Assembly (NCBI GenBank): GCA_947085045.1
Contig: CAMTUU010000002.1
Span: 372,001-436,000, forward strand
From: Pseudolysinimonas_A sp947085045
GTDB taxonomy: Bacteria; Actinomycetota; Actinomycetes; Actinomycetales; Microbacteriaceae
Direction: 5' to 3'
DNA length: 64,000 nucleotides
Shown here: positions 51,133 through 59,657 of the stretch, one piece after another
How the letters are laid out: every line of letters starts with the position of its first letter
Position numbering within the stretch: position 1 is the first letter of the stretch
Made by a program: the position numbers and the translations under genes
The notes under the pieces: generated by a model
Told to the model about the DNA's origin: nothing
The model's database searches: none
Seen by the model: only the letters and a program-made list of their open reading frames with translations

Positions 51133-51938
51133 CGGATGTCCACGTGCTCCGGCCGGTAGGCGTGGTCCTTGTACCAGAGCAGCGTGTTCTTCAGCCCCCA
51201 GGCCTGCACCCGGCGCGACGACCCGAAGACGACGACATCCGATCGGCGGGCGTAGTCGCGGGTGAGCCTGCGCACGGCGTTGACCAGGGCGCGATCCTCG
51301 TGGAGGTCCTCGATCTTCGTGCGCGGGAAACCGCCCGCCGCGATGTACAGCTCCGACGTGATCGCCACGTTGCAGCCGGCGGCCATCAGGTACGGCCCGA
51401 GGTACTCCGGGTCGCGATTGCCGGAGCGCACGCGACCGAACGCCTCGGCGAGGTGCACCGCTCCGCGCAACACGACCCGGGTCACGAGCGACGTGCCTTC
51501 GTCACGGCGGGGGACCAGCTCGCCGCCGACCAACTTCAGCCCGCGCACGGTGAGCGCCCGGCGGATCGACGCCGTCCAGTCGGCGCGGGGCAGGCAGTCG
51601 GCGTCGGTGCGTGCGAGCAGCGTCGCCCCCAGGGCGATCGCCGCGCGCATCCCGGTGTCGGCGGCAGCGCCCGTGCCCTTCTGCGGCTCATCGATGACGC
51701 GCCAGCGGGTCAGCCCGTGCTCGGCGATGAAGCGATGGATGACCTCGGCCGACCCGTCGCTCGAGGCGTTGTCGACGAACACCGCGTCGAAGTCGGCATC
51801 CGTCTGCGCGGCAAGCGCCTCGAGCGTCGGGCCGACGCCGGCGGCTTCGTTGAACACCGGCACCACGACAGCCAAGCGCCCCGAACCCCCCGCGGGTTGA
51901 GTGCCGCGGGCGGCACTCAACCCGCGGTCCTTCTTCAC
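51129..51938 (-). CDS. Family 2 glycosyltransferase, N-terminus formed by a repeat
   Basis: 269 residues from GTG 51938, which overlaps the OleA-like stop (GTGA). GT-A fold: VVVPVFNEAAGVGPTLEALAAQTDADF, DNASSDGSAEVIHRF, and the metal-binding LLARTDADCLPRADW (DxD) near residue 110. ELYIAAGGFPRTKIEDLHEDRAL carries the acceptor/catalytic ED residues. Residues 5-16 (RGLSAARGTQPAG) are translation of the perfect palindrome 51891-51926. Relatives add sugars to lipids or polysaccharides; context suggests a sugar is added to, or beside, the Ole-type product. Confidence 0.88.
   Translation of the reverse strand: MKKDRGLSAARGTQPAGGSGRLAVVVPVFNEAAGVGPTLEALAAQTDADFDAVFVDNASSDGSAEVIHRFIAEHGLTRWRVIDEPQKGTGAAADTGMRAAIALGATLLARTDADCLPRADWTASIRRALTVRGLKLVGGELVPRRDEGTSLVTRVVLRGAVHLAEAFGRVRSGNRDPEYLGPYLMAAGCNVAITSELYIAAGGFPRTKIEDLHEDRALVNAVRRLTRDYARRSDVVVFGSSRRVQAWGLKNTLLWYKDHAYRPEHVDIR
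51891..51926. repeat. Perfect palindrome (family A short form) at the 5' end of the GT2 gene
   Basis: CGCGGGTTGAGTGCCG (51891-51906) and CGGCACTCAACCCGCG (51911-51926) are perfect 16-base arms around a 4-base centre. The outer sequence equals the outer arms of the repeat at 49387-49489. It lies between the OleA-like stop/GT2 start and the GT2 catalytic domain, and would form a stable hairpin in the operon mRNA. Confidence 0.9.
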
Positions 51939-52939
51939 AGCTTCACGACCATGAGACCGAGGGAGATGCCGCCGGCGAGGCCGATCATGAGCACGAGGGA
52001 ACCCGGGCCGACCAGGCCGCGCTCGCGGGCGAGACGCAGTTGCAGGGGCAGGGTCGCCGACGCGATGTTGCCGTGCTCGGCGACGGTGATGATCGTGCGA
52101 TCCGACCGCACCCCGAGACGCTCGAACACGGGCGCGAGGTAGGGCAAGGCGACCTGATGGATGGCGACCAGGTCGAAGTCGTCCATCGTGTACCCCGAGT
52201 CGCGCAGCATCCGCTCGACCGGCTCCGGACCGATCTCGAGGAACGCCTTCTGCAGCCCGGCGCCGTCCATGTGGAAGTAGTTCGCGTCGGGGTCGTGGGT
52301 GCGCATCGTGCCGCCGCCGGGCAGCGTGCCGACGTTCCAGTGCCGCGACTCGGCGAAGAACCGCGACGCCCGGATGCCCCCGTCGGGGTCGTCGGACGCT
52401 TCGAGGATCACCGCGGCGCCGGCATCCCCCATCACGTACCCGGGGAACGACGGAATGAACTGCGCGGAGTCACCCAACTTCCACCGCACCGACACCGACG
52501 TCTTCTCGCCGCTCGCGACCAGCACCCGCCGGTACTGCCCGGTGCGGATGAGGGCGTCGGCCACCTGGATGCCGTTGAGCACCGAGTTGCAGGCGTTCTT
52601 GACATCCATCACCGGCGCGGTCAGCCCGAGCTTGGCGGCCACGATGTGACTCGTCGCCGGTTCGACCAGGTCTTGCGCGGCGGCGGTGAACAGCACCAGA
52701 TCGATCTCGCCGGGGCTCTCCTCGAGCGCCTGGCGGGAGGCCGCCACCGCGAGATCGGAGGCCTGCCAGTCGTCCGGCGCGACGTGCACCTGCTCGACTC
52801 CGGTCATCCGCGAGATCAGACCGGTCGCCAGACGCATGCCGGGGTTCTCGGCTTTCAGGCGTCGCTCGGTCTCGGCAGTCGACCTCACCGCGTGAGGAAG
52901 GTGCACCCCGAGTCCGGCGATGCGGGTCGACGCGGACAT
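51935..52939 (-). CDS. oleA: OleA-like 3-ketoacyl synthase III (acyl-CoA head-to-head condensing enzyme)
   Basis: 334 residues. Thiolase-fold triad: Cys117 in DVKNACNSVLNGIQVAD, His261 in VAIHQVALPY, Asn291 in AEHGNIASAT. The sequence QDLVEPATSHIVAAKLGL has Glu93 in the LEPSTA-like motif that OleA uses and FabH lacks, and NACNSVLNG resembles OleA NACLxFxNG rather than FabH AACAG. OleA joins two fatty acyl-CoAs to a 2-alkyl-3-ketoacid. It is the first gene of an overlapped operon with GT2, P450, OleC-like and OleD-like genes, all minus strand. The start is 34 bases from the divergent DUF2207 gene. A FabH-like starter enzyme is the alternative. Confidence 0.87.
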   Translation of the reverse strand: MSASTRIAGLGVHLPHAVRSTAETERRLKAENPGMRLATGLISRMTGVEQVHVAPDDWQASDLAVAASRQALEESPGEIDLVLFTAAAQDLVEPATSHIVAAKLGLTAPVMDVKNACNSVLNGIQVADALIRTGQYRRVLVASGEKTSVSVRWKLGDSAQFIPSFPGYVMGDAGAAVILEASDDPDGGIRASRFFAESRHWNVGTLPGGGTMRTHDPDANYFHMDGAGLQKAFLEIGPEPVERMLRDSGYTMDDFDLVAIHQVALPYLAPVFERLGVRSDRTIITVAEHGNIASATLPLQLRLARERGLVGPGSLVLMIGLAGGISLGLMVVKL

Positions 52940-52973
52940 CGACGCGAGCCTAGCGGGCCGATAGGTTGACCGC

Positions 52974-54899
52974 GTGCGCGCACCTCGATGGCTCCCGGTC
53001 CTGCTGACCCTCGTGATCAGTAGCTTGCTCGTCGGTGTCGGCGGCGGCGCCGTCGCCGACGAGCCCGAACCGGATGCGCCCGCCGTCGCCGCACTCGACG
53101 CCCGGGGCAGCGGGGTCGACGACTTCGAGTTCGCCTCGTTCGACGCCCTCTACGACCTGTCCCGCGGCGACGACGGCCGCTCCCGATTGCGCACGGTCGA
53201 GACGTTCGTCGCGGTGTTCCCCGACTTCGACCAGAACCGCGGCATCCGTCGCGCCCTCGTCACCGACTACAAGTCGCACAGCACCGGTCTCGAGATGGTG
53301 AGCGTCACCGACGAGAACGGTGTGCCCCGCGACTACGAGCTGGCGACCGACGACGAGGGCTTCACGGCGGTGACGATCGCGGTGCCCGCGGGGCAGTTCG
53401 TCTACGGCGAGCAGACCTACGTCATCGAGTACACGCAGACCGACGTCACGGCGACGTCGACCGACCTGGTCGACGGGGTCGCCCGTGACGAGTTCTACTG
53501 GGACACCAACGGCACCGGCTGGCGGCAGCCGTTCGGCGAGGTGACCGCGACGCTGCGGGTCGACGCCGGGATCCGCTCGGCGCTCACGGGCGAGGCCTTC
53601 TGCTACTACGGCTACGAGGGTTCGACTGACCCGTGCCGGATCGCGAGCGACGGCGACGGCGGGTTCTCGGCCGGTGTCACCGGCCTCTTCCCGAACCAGA
53701 ACATGACCGTGGTGGTCGCCTTCGAACCCGGCACCTTCGCCGGTGCCCCGTTCTGGAGCTTCGTGCCGATCCCGGCGCTGCTGGCGATCGCGCTCACCCT
53801 GTTCGGACTGATATTCGCGCTCATCACCCGCTTCGTGTTCTGGCGCGACACCCCCGGCCGCGGCACGATCATCGCCCAGTACGAGGCGCCCGAAGGTCTC
53901 GGGATGTTCGTCGCCGCCAACATCGTCGGCAAGCCGCGCAAGAGCATGGCTGCGGCGATCGTCGACCTCGCCGTGCAGAAGAACCTGCGCATCCTCGAGT
54001 ACGACCAGGGCTGGAGCAAGGTCTTCGGGGTGCAGAAGATCTCGAGCGCCGGACTCGCCCCCGACGAGCAGCGCGTCATGGGCGCCCTGTTCTCGATCAA
54101 CCCGTTCTCGATGGGCGGGGTGCTGCCCGGGCTGCGCAACGTCTTCTCGGTCGGCGGGTCGACGCCGACGCCGCTGCCCGAACCCGAGGGCGAGGTGCGC
54201 TGGCTCACGAAGGGCGACACCGTGCTCGGCCAGCAGGTCGTCGCGCTCACCAAGGCGGTCGACAAGGAGGTCGAAGCGGGCGGGCTGCGGCGCAAGCCGT
54301 CGTGGAAGCCGATGCTCATCACTCTCGGGGCGTTCATCCTCGCCGGCATCCTGCTGATCGGGCAGACGGTGTTCGGCGGCGCCGGTGAGACGTCGATCGT
54401 CATCTCCGTCGTGGGGCTCAACATTCTGCCCTGGGTCGCGATATTCGCGCTCGGCGTGCTCACCCGGCGTCGGCCGCTCACCCGGAAGGGTGCGGAGCTG
54501 CGCGAGCACCTCGAGGGCCTGCGCGAGTTCATCCGGGTCGCCGAAGCGGACCGCCTGCAGATGCTGCAGAGCGTCTCGGGCGCGGAGCGGGTCACGACGT
54601 CCGACGGCGCGGCCATCGTCGAGATCTACGAGAAGCTTCTCCCTTACGCCGTGATCTTCGGGCTCGAGAAGGAGTGGGCGACCGAGATCTCGAAGTACTA
54701 CGACACCACCGAGCCACCCGACTGGTACTCGGGCACGAACGGCTTCACGATCGGCGCCTTCGCCGCCGGCATCGGGTCCCTGTCGTCGAGTGTCTCGACG
54801 TCGTACTCCGGCTCGTCGGGGTCGTCGTCGAGCGGGGGCGGCGGCGGGGGCGGCTCGTCGGGTGGCGGCGGCGGAGGAGGGGGCGGCGGCGGGGTGTGA
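52974..54899 (+). CDS. DUF2207 membrane protein
   Basis: 641 residues, GTG start. A signal peptide covers residues 1-29 (LLTLVISSLLVGVGGGAVAD), followed by an extracytoplasmic beta-rich domain to about 255, one TM near 262-285 (FWSFVPIPALLAIALTLFGL), a cytoplasmic domain with EAPEGLGMFVAANIVGKPRK, two more TM segments near 445-500, and a C-terminal domain ending in a Ser/Gly-only tail (GSSGSSSSGGGGGGG...). This is the DUF2207 architecture, including the Gly-rich tail. Function is unknown in the family. Divergent from the OleA-like gene across 34 bases. Confidence 0.9.
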   Translation: MRAPRWLPVLLTLVISSLLVGVGGGAVADEPEPDAPAVAALDARGSGVDDFEFASFDALYDLSRGDDGRSRLRTVETFVAVFPDFDQNRGIRRALVTDYKSHSTGLEMVSVTDENGVPRDYELATDDEGFTAVTIAVPAGQFVYGEQTYVIEYTQTDVTATSTDLVDGVARDEFYWDTNGTGWRQPFGEVTATLRVDAGIRSALTGEAFCYYGYEGSTDPCRIASDGDGGFSAGVTGLFPNQNMTVVVAFEPGTFAGAPFWSFVPIPALLAIALTLFGLIFALITRFVFWRDTPGRGTIIAQYEAPEGLGMFVAANIVGKPRKSMAAAIVDLAVQKNLRILEYDQGWSKVFGVQKISSAGLAPDEQRVMGALFSINPFSMGGVLPGLRNVFSVGGSTPTPLPEPEGEVRWLTKGDTVLGQQVVALTKAVDKEVEAGGLRRKPSWKPMLITLGAFILAGILLIGQTVFGGAGETSIVISVVGLNILPWVAIFALGVLTRRRPLTRKGAELREHLEGLREFIRVAEADRLQMLQSVSGAERVTTSDGAAIVEIYEKLLPYAVIFGLEKEWATEISKYYDTTEPPDWYSGTNGFTIGAFAAGIGSLSSSVSTSYSGSSGSSSSGGGGGGGSSGGGGGGGGGGGV

Positions 54900-54990
54900 C
54901 GACCGCTGGTCGCCCCCCCGATGCATGCGTGCTACTGATAGCCTGACGCAGGTCCGGGTCCTCCCCGATCCCGGACGTTGGGGAGCTGAA

Positions 54991-55878
54991 ATGACACGTC
55001 GAAGTGCGATGCGGTTCAATGCCGCCGCGGTCAGCATCCTGACCCTCGGCGGCGCGGGCGCGCTCGCGGCCGCCGTTCCAGCTTCCGCCGCCCCGTCCTG
55101 TGCCGCGACGATCCCGGCAGCCACGCTGATCTCCTCGACCATCTGCGAGATCCGCGTGACCGTCGACGCCGATGTGACGATCCCGTCCTCGGTCGCGAAG
55201 GTCGGCGCCGTCCTCGTCGGTGCGGGCGGCGGCGGGCTCGACGTCGGCCCTGGCGACTTCGGCTACGCGGGCGACAGCGGCCAGATGGAGTACATCGAGT
55301 ACGCGGGCGACGGCGCGGCGCGATTCGCGGTCATCGGCTCGGCGGGCGTCGCGGGGGCGGAGAACGGGCCGACCTCCGGCGAAGGGGGGGCCACGACGTT
55401 CAGCGGCGCGCAGGCGGACGGCGGGTGGTCCGGCGAGATGACTCAGGCGACGTTGGGCGAGGGAGCCGACCCAGCCGGCGCGGATGTCCGCGACGGCTAC
55501 GTGCTCTCCGCGCTTCCGGGCGTGGACCCCACCCTCTTCCCGACCGGTCTCGACACGTTCGAGTACGCCCGCGGCGGCACCGGCGACAACACCGCCGATG
55601 GGGTTCCGCTGACCGCCGGCCCGGCGGCCAGCGACTACGGCTACGGCGGCATGGGTCTGCTCGATGGCGGCACCTCCACCGCCGGGGTGGACGGCATCCT
55701 GATCCTGCGCTTCGCCGCGGTCGACGACGCGCCGCCGGTCCTCCCTCCGGCACCCGCCGCGCCGACCCTGCCCGACACCGGCTTCGACGCGGCGCCCGGG
55801 CTCGTCGCGGCTGGCAGCCTGCTCGTCGCCGGCGGAACGCTTCTCGCCCTGCGGCGACGTCGGCGCCCCGCACACTGA
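54991..55878 (+). CDS. LPXTG-anchored secreted protein, glycine-rich
   Basis: 295 residues from ATG 54991 with GGGGAG upstream. A signal peptide ends at ASAAP (about residue 34), there is a Cys pair (PSCAAT, STICEI), and a Gly-rich beta-type body follows (VGAGGGGLDVGPGDFGYAGDS). A Pro-rich spacer leads to LPDTG at about residue 260, then a TM segment and RRRRRP tail. It is a sortase substrate displayed on the cell wall; ligand unknown. It is followed after only 11 bases by an adenylating enzyme gene. Confidence 0.87.
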   Translation: MTRRSAMRFNAAAVSILTLGGAGALAAAVPASAAPSCAATIPAATLISSTICEIRVTVDADVTIPSSVAKVGAVLVGAGGGGLDVGPGDFGYAGDSGQMEYIEYAGDGAARFAVIGSAGVAGAENGPTSGEGGATTFSGAQADGGWSGEMTQATLGEGADPAGADVRDGYVLSALPGVDPTLFPTGLDTFEYARGGTGDNTADGVPLTAGPAASDYGYGGMGLLDGGTSTAGVDGILILRFAAVDDAPPVLPPAPAAPTLPDTGFDAAPGLVAAGSLLVAGGTLLALRRRRRPAH

Positions 55879-55889
55879 TCCGTTCCGGG

Positions 55890-57308
55890 ATGCCCGCGTC
55901 CGCCGAACCGGGGCCCCTCGAGTGGGCGCGGGACTGGGCTGAGCTCTTCCCCGACGACCTCGCGCTCGTCGGCCCGAACCTGGCCCTGACATCGGCCGAA
56001 CTCTGGGACCTCGGCCTCCGCGTCGCACGCGCGCTCGGCGCCGCCGGGACCGGCGTCGGCGAGCTGCTCGCGGTCGCCGGGCCCGCGGTTCTGCGTCCTG
56101 CGCTCACGCTGGGGGTGCTGGGGGCCGGCGGCGTCCCGCTCAACCACGGCCCGAGTCTCCCTGCCGTCCGCGTCGTCGCGCCCGAGCCCGTGCCGGGCGT
56201 CGCAGCCGAGAGGCTGCTCATGCTCGACCTCGGCACACTGGCCGCGCCGCTCGACGACGAGGGAACCCCCGCGTTCGGGACGGCGCTCGAGGCAACCGCC
56301 CTCGCCGTCGCATCGAGCGGCACCACCGGCACCCCGAAGGTCGCTCTCTTCACGGGCGCGCAGGTGCGCCGCCGGGTCGCCGACGCGCAGCGCACGTGGA
56401 TGCCGGCGGTCTCCGTCGGCATCCTGCTCGGCGTCGGCTCGATCAGCGGTCAGATCGGCTTCCTCACCGCCCTCGCCCGCCGGATGCCGCACCTCGTGCC
56501 GCACGATGCGGCGACGAACCTCGCGCAGCTGCGGGCGCACCGCATCGGCTTCGTCACCGGATCGCCGCCGCAGCTCGCCGACCTGCTGCGCGTCGCACGC
56601 CGGGCCGATGAGAGGCTTCCGGATCTCTCGGCTCTGCAGTCGGTCGGGTCGCCGCTCACCTCCGGCCTCGCCTACGAGCTCACCGACTGGTTCGGAGTAC
56701 CGGTGTCGAGCATGTACGGCTCGACCGAGACCGGCGGCGTCGCGGTCGTCGACGATGCGACCCGGGCTGACGCGCCCGCGCGTCTCTACCCGGGGGCAGA
56801 GGTCGAGATCGTGGATGACGACGGCGCACCCGTGGGCGACGGGTTCCCGGGCCGAATCCGGATGCGCACCGCGGGCACGGCGCTCGGCTACCTCGACGAT
56901 CCCGACCGGTTCCGCGACGGCTGGTTCACGCCCGGGGATCTCGGGTCGCTCACCGCCGACGGGCTGCGGCTGTTCGGCCGCGCCGACGATCTGATCAACG
57001 CGTCGGGCGTGAAGGTGATGCCCGAACGGGTCGAGCGGTTGGCGCTCGCGATCGACGGGATCGCGGACGCCGCGACGGCGAGGGTCACCGACCGGCACGG
57101 CGTCGCCCGGATCGCCCTCGCGATCGTCGCCCCGGAGGGCGTCGACCCGGACGTCGTCGTCGCCGCCTTGCAGCCCGACCTCGGCGATGCGACGCCGAGG
57201 ATCGTGCTACGGGTCGACGGTCTGCCACGCACCGAGACCGGCAAGCTGCGCCGCGACGCGGTGGCCGAGTCGATCCAGGCAAGACTCGGCCCGCTGTTCG
57301 AGTTCTGA
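55890..57308 (+). CDS. AMP-dependent synthetase/ligase of unknown acid
   Basis: 472 residues from ATG 55890, 11 bases after the LPDTG gene. ANL motifs: AVASSGTTGTPKVALF near residue 140, SSMYGSTETGGVAV near residue 275, DGWFTPGDLGSLTADGLRLFGR and the C-terminal Lys in RTETGKLRRDAV. The full-length fold is slightly short at the N-terminus. It could activate a fatty or aromatic acid; it is not a close copy of the OleC-like ligase at 48362 and has no partner carrier protein nearby. Convergent with the ABC-F gene, 3 bases between stops. Confidence 0.88.
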   Translation: MPASAEPGPLEWARDWAELFPDDLALVGPNLALTSAELWDLGLRVARALGAAGTGVGELLAVAGPAVLRPALTLGVLGAGGVPLNHGPSLPAVRVVAPEPVPGVAAERLLMLDLGTLAAPLDDEGTPAFGTALEATALAVASSGTTGTPKVALFTGAQVRRRVADAQRTWMPAVSVGILLGVGSISGQIGFLTALARRMPHLVPHDAATNLAQLRAHRIGFVTGSPPQLADLLRVARRADERLPDLSALQSVGSPLTSGLAYELTDWFGVPVSSMYGSTETGGVAVVDDATRADAPARLYPGAEVEIVDDDGAPVGDGFPGRIRMRTAGTALGYLDDPDRFRDGWFTPGDLGSLTADGLRLFGRADDLINASGVKVMPERVERLALAIDGIADAATARVTDRHGVARIALAIVAPEGVDPDVVVAALQPDLGDATPRIVLRVDGLPRTETGKLRRDAVAESIQARLGPLFEF

Positions 57309-57311
57309 GGG

Positions 57312-59093
57312 TCAGCCTTCGAGCAGTGCGCTGACTTCGAGCCAGCGCTCTTCGAGCGTGCGGGCATCCGCTTCGAGCTTCGTGATCGCCGCCTGGCGCT
57401 CGCCCATCGCCGCAAAGTCGCTCGGATCGAGGGTTCCGAGCTCGCCGCGCAGCACCGCGATCGACTCGTGCGCCTTCTGCATCCGGCGGTCGAGCGACCC
57501 CAGTTCCTTCTCGAGGGTGCGGCGCTCCCCGCCGGAGAGGCCCGACGCCTTCGCGGTCGGAGTCGGCCGCGCGGGGCCGCCGGTGGCGCTCTGCGCTTTG
57601 CGCAGCTCCAGGTATTGGTCGACTCCGCGCGGGAGGTTGAGGAAGCCCCCGTCGATCACCGCGTACTGCTGGTCGGTGACGCGCTCGAGCAGGTACCGGT
57701 CGTGGCTCACGACCAGCAGGGTGCCCGGCCAGGTGTCGAGCAGGTCCTCCATCGCGGCGAGCATGTCGGTGTCGAGGTCGTTGGTCGGCTCGTCGAGGAT
57801 CAGCACGTTCGGCTCGTCGAGCAGGATGAGCAGCAGCTGCAGCCGGCGCTTCTGCCCGCCCGACAGGTCCTTCACCGGGGTCGAGAGCTGCGCGTTCGTG
57901 AAGCCGAGCCGCTCGAGCAGCTGCCCCGGCGTCATCTCGACACCGCCGGAGACGTACGACGTCTTCTGCCGCGCGATGACATCGCTGACGCGGATGTCCA
58001 TCTTGTCGTCGAGCCCGACGAGCCGCTGGTCGAGCACCGCGATCTTCACGGTCTTGCCGCGCTTCACCCGACCGGTCGTCGGCTGCACGGTGCCGGCGAC
58101 GAGGCCGAGCAACGTCGACTTGCCGGCCCCGTTGACGCCGATGACGCCGGTGCGCTCCCCCGGCGCGATGAGCCAGGTCACGTCCGAGAAGATCACCTTG
58201 TCGCCGTAGGTGACGCCGACGTCGACGAGGTCGACGACGTCCTTGCCGAGCCGCGTCGTCGCGAGCTGCTTGAGCGAGACGGCATCCCGCACCGGCGGTT
58301 CGTTCTCGATGAGCTGGTTGGCGGCCTCGATGCGGAACTTCGGCTTCGTCGACCGCGCGGGGGCACCGCGGCGCAGCCAGGCGAGCTCTTTACGCATCAG
58401 GTTCTGCCGCTTCGACTCGCTCGCCGACGCCATCCGGTCGCGCTCGACACGCTGCAGCACGTACGCCGCGTAGCCGCCCTCGAACGGCTCCAGGATGCGG
58501 TCGTGCACCTCCCACGTGTCGGTGCAGACCTCGTCGAGGAACCACCGGTCGTGGGTGACGACCACGAGACCACCCTTGTTCGCCGGCCACCGCGACGTCA
58601 GGTGCTGGGCGAGCCAGGCGACGCCCTCGACATCCAGGTGGTTGGTGGGCTCGTCGAGGAAGACGATGTCCCAATCCCGCGTCAGCAGGGCGGCGAGCGC
58701 GACCCGGCGCTGCTGGCCGCCGGAGAGGTCGCCGATCGCCGACTCCCACGGCACGTCGGAGAGGAGGCCACGGATGACGTCGCGGGCCTGCGCGTCGCCC
58801 GCCCACTCGTGCTCTTCGCGATCGCCGACGACGGCCTCCCGCACGAGCTGCGTGGGCGGCAACGAGTCGCCCTGCTCGAGCATCCCGAGCGTCACGCCGC
58901 CGCGGCGGGTGACCTTGCCGCGGTCGGGTTCGAGACGCCCCGTGAGGATCTTCATGAGGGTCGACTTGCCGTCGCCGTTGCGGCCCACGATGCCGATGCG
59001 AGCGCCCTCGTCGATGCCGACGGTGACCGAGTCGAAGACGACACGCGTGGGGAACTCGTGCCCGACGCCCTCTGCGCCGAGCAAGTGGACCAT
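57312..59093 (-). CDS. ABC-F family ATPase (Uup-type)
   Basis: 593 residues with two ABC cassettes and no TM segments. Walker A GRNGDGKSTLMKILTG (residue 37) and GVNGAGKSTLLGLVAG (residue 320); signatures LSGGQQRRVALAALL and LSGGQKRRLQLLLIL; Walker B-Glu IVFLDEPTNHLD and VLILDEPTNDLD. A C-terminal coiled coil (from about residue 525) is typical of Uup. ABC-F proteins act on ribosomes as translation factors or protect against antibiotics. It lies next to ispE in conserved actinobacterial order, and is divergent from the MOSC gene (23 bases). Confidence 0.92.
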   Translation of the reverse strand: MVHLLGAEGVGHEFPTRVVFDSVTVGIDEGARIGIVGRNGDGKSTLMKILTGRLEPDRGKVTRRGGVTLGMLEQGDSLPPTQLVREAVVGDREEHEWAGDAQARDVIRGLLSDVPWESAIGDLSGGQQRRVALAALLTRDWDIVFLDEPTNHLDVEGVAWLAQHLTSRWPANKGGLVVVTHDRWFLDEVCTDTWEVHDRILEPFEGGYAAYVLQRVERDRMASASESKRQNLMRKELAWLRRGAPARSTKPKFRIEAANQLIENEPPVRDAVSLKQLATTRLGKDVVDLVDVGVTYGDKVIFSDVTWLIAPGERTGVIGVNGAGKSTLLGLVAGTVQPTTGRVKRGKTVKIAVLDQRLVGLDDKMDIRVSDVIARQKTSYVSGGVEMTPGQLLERLGFTNAQLSTPVKDLSGGQKRRLQLLLILLDEPNVLILDEPTNDLDTDMLAAMEDLLDTWPGTLLVVSHDRYLLERVTDQQYAVIDGGFLNLPRGVDQYLELRKAQSATGGPARPTPTAKASGLSGGERRTLEKELGSLDRRMQKAHESIAVLRGELGTLDPSDFAAMGERQAAITKLEADARTLEERWLEVSALLEG

Positions 59094-59116
59094 TCCAGCA
59101 AGCGTACCGTTGCGGG

Positions 59117-59641
59117 ATGAGCACGCTGTTCGACGACCTCGAGGTCGAGATCATCGAACTGCTCGCCTCGCCGGTGCACCGCTACGAGGGCCGACCCTCC
59201 GACGGCCCCCGCGCCGGCGGCGTCGACGAACTCCGGCCGGAGCTCGAGTTCCGCGCCGGACTCGGCATCATCGGCGACCGGTACTTCAACCAGCGCGCCC
59301 ACCGCGCCTCGTCGGTGTCGCTCCAGGCCGTCGAATCCCTCGAGTACGTCGCGACGGAGCTCGGGGTGCTCGTCCCCGGTCTGCGGCAGACGCGGCGCAA
59401 CATCCTGCTGCGGGGGGTGGATGTCGACGCACTCGCGCGCACCGAGTTCGCGCTCGACTCCGGGTCGGGGCCGGTGAGGTTCGGCGACGCCCGCCCGTGC
59501 AACCCGTGCGGGTGGATGGATGCTGCCGTCGGCGCGGGCGCCCACCGCGCCTTGCGCAAGCGCGGAGGTCTGCGGACGGGGCCGCTGGATGACGGCATCC
59601 TCCGGCTCGGCCCGGCGCTGCTGACGATCCTCGGTGGTTGA
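59117..59641 (+). CDS. MOSC-domain protein
   Basis: 174 residues. MOSC core: GIIGDRYFNQRAHRASSVSLQAVESLE, TRRNILLRGVDVDALA and FGDARPCNPCGWMDAAVGAG, where the conserved Cys (PCNPCxxMD) would hold sulfur or the molybdenum cofactor. MOSC proteins handle sulfur transfer to molybdoenzymes or bind Moco. The gene is inserted on the opposite strand between ABC-F and ispE. Its stop sits in GGTGGTTGAGG, a sequence like the repeat arms. Confidence 0.9.
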   Translation: MSTLFDDLEVEIIELLASPVHRYEGRPSDGPRAGGVDELRPELEFRAGLGIIGDRYFNQRAHRASSVSLQAVESLEYVATELGVLVPGLRQTRRNILLRGVDVDALARTEFALDSGSGPVRFGDARPCNPCGWMDAAVGAGAHRALRKRGGLRTGPLDDGILRLGPALLTILGG

Positions 59642-59657
59642 GGAAGAGCGGTTCTGC

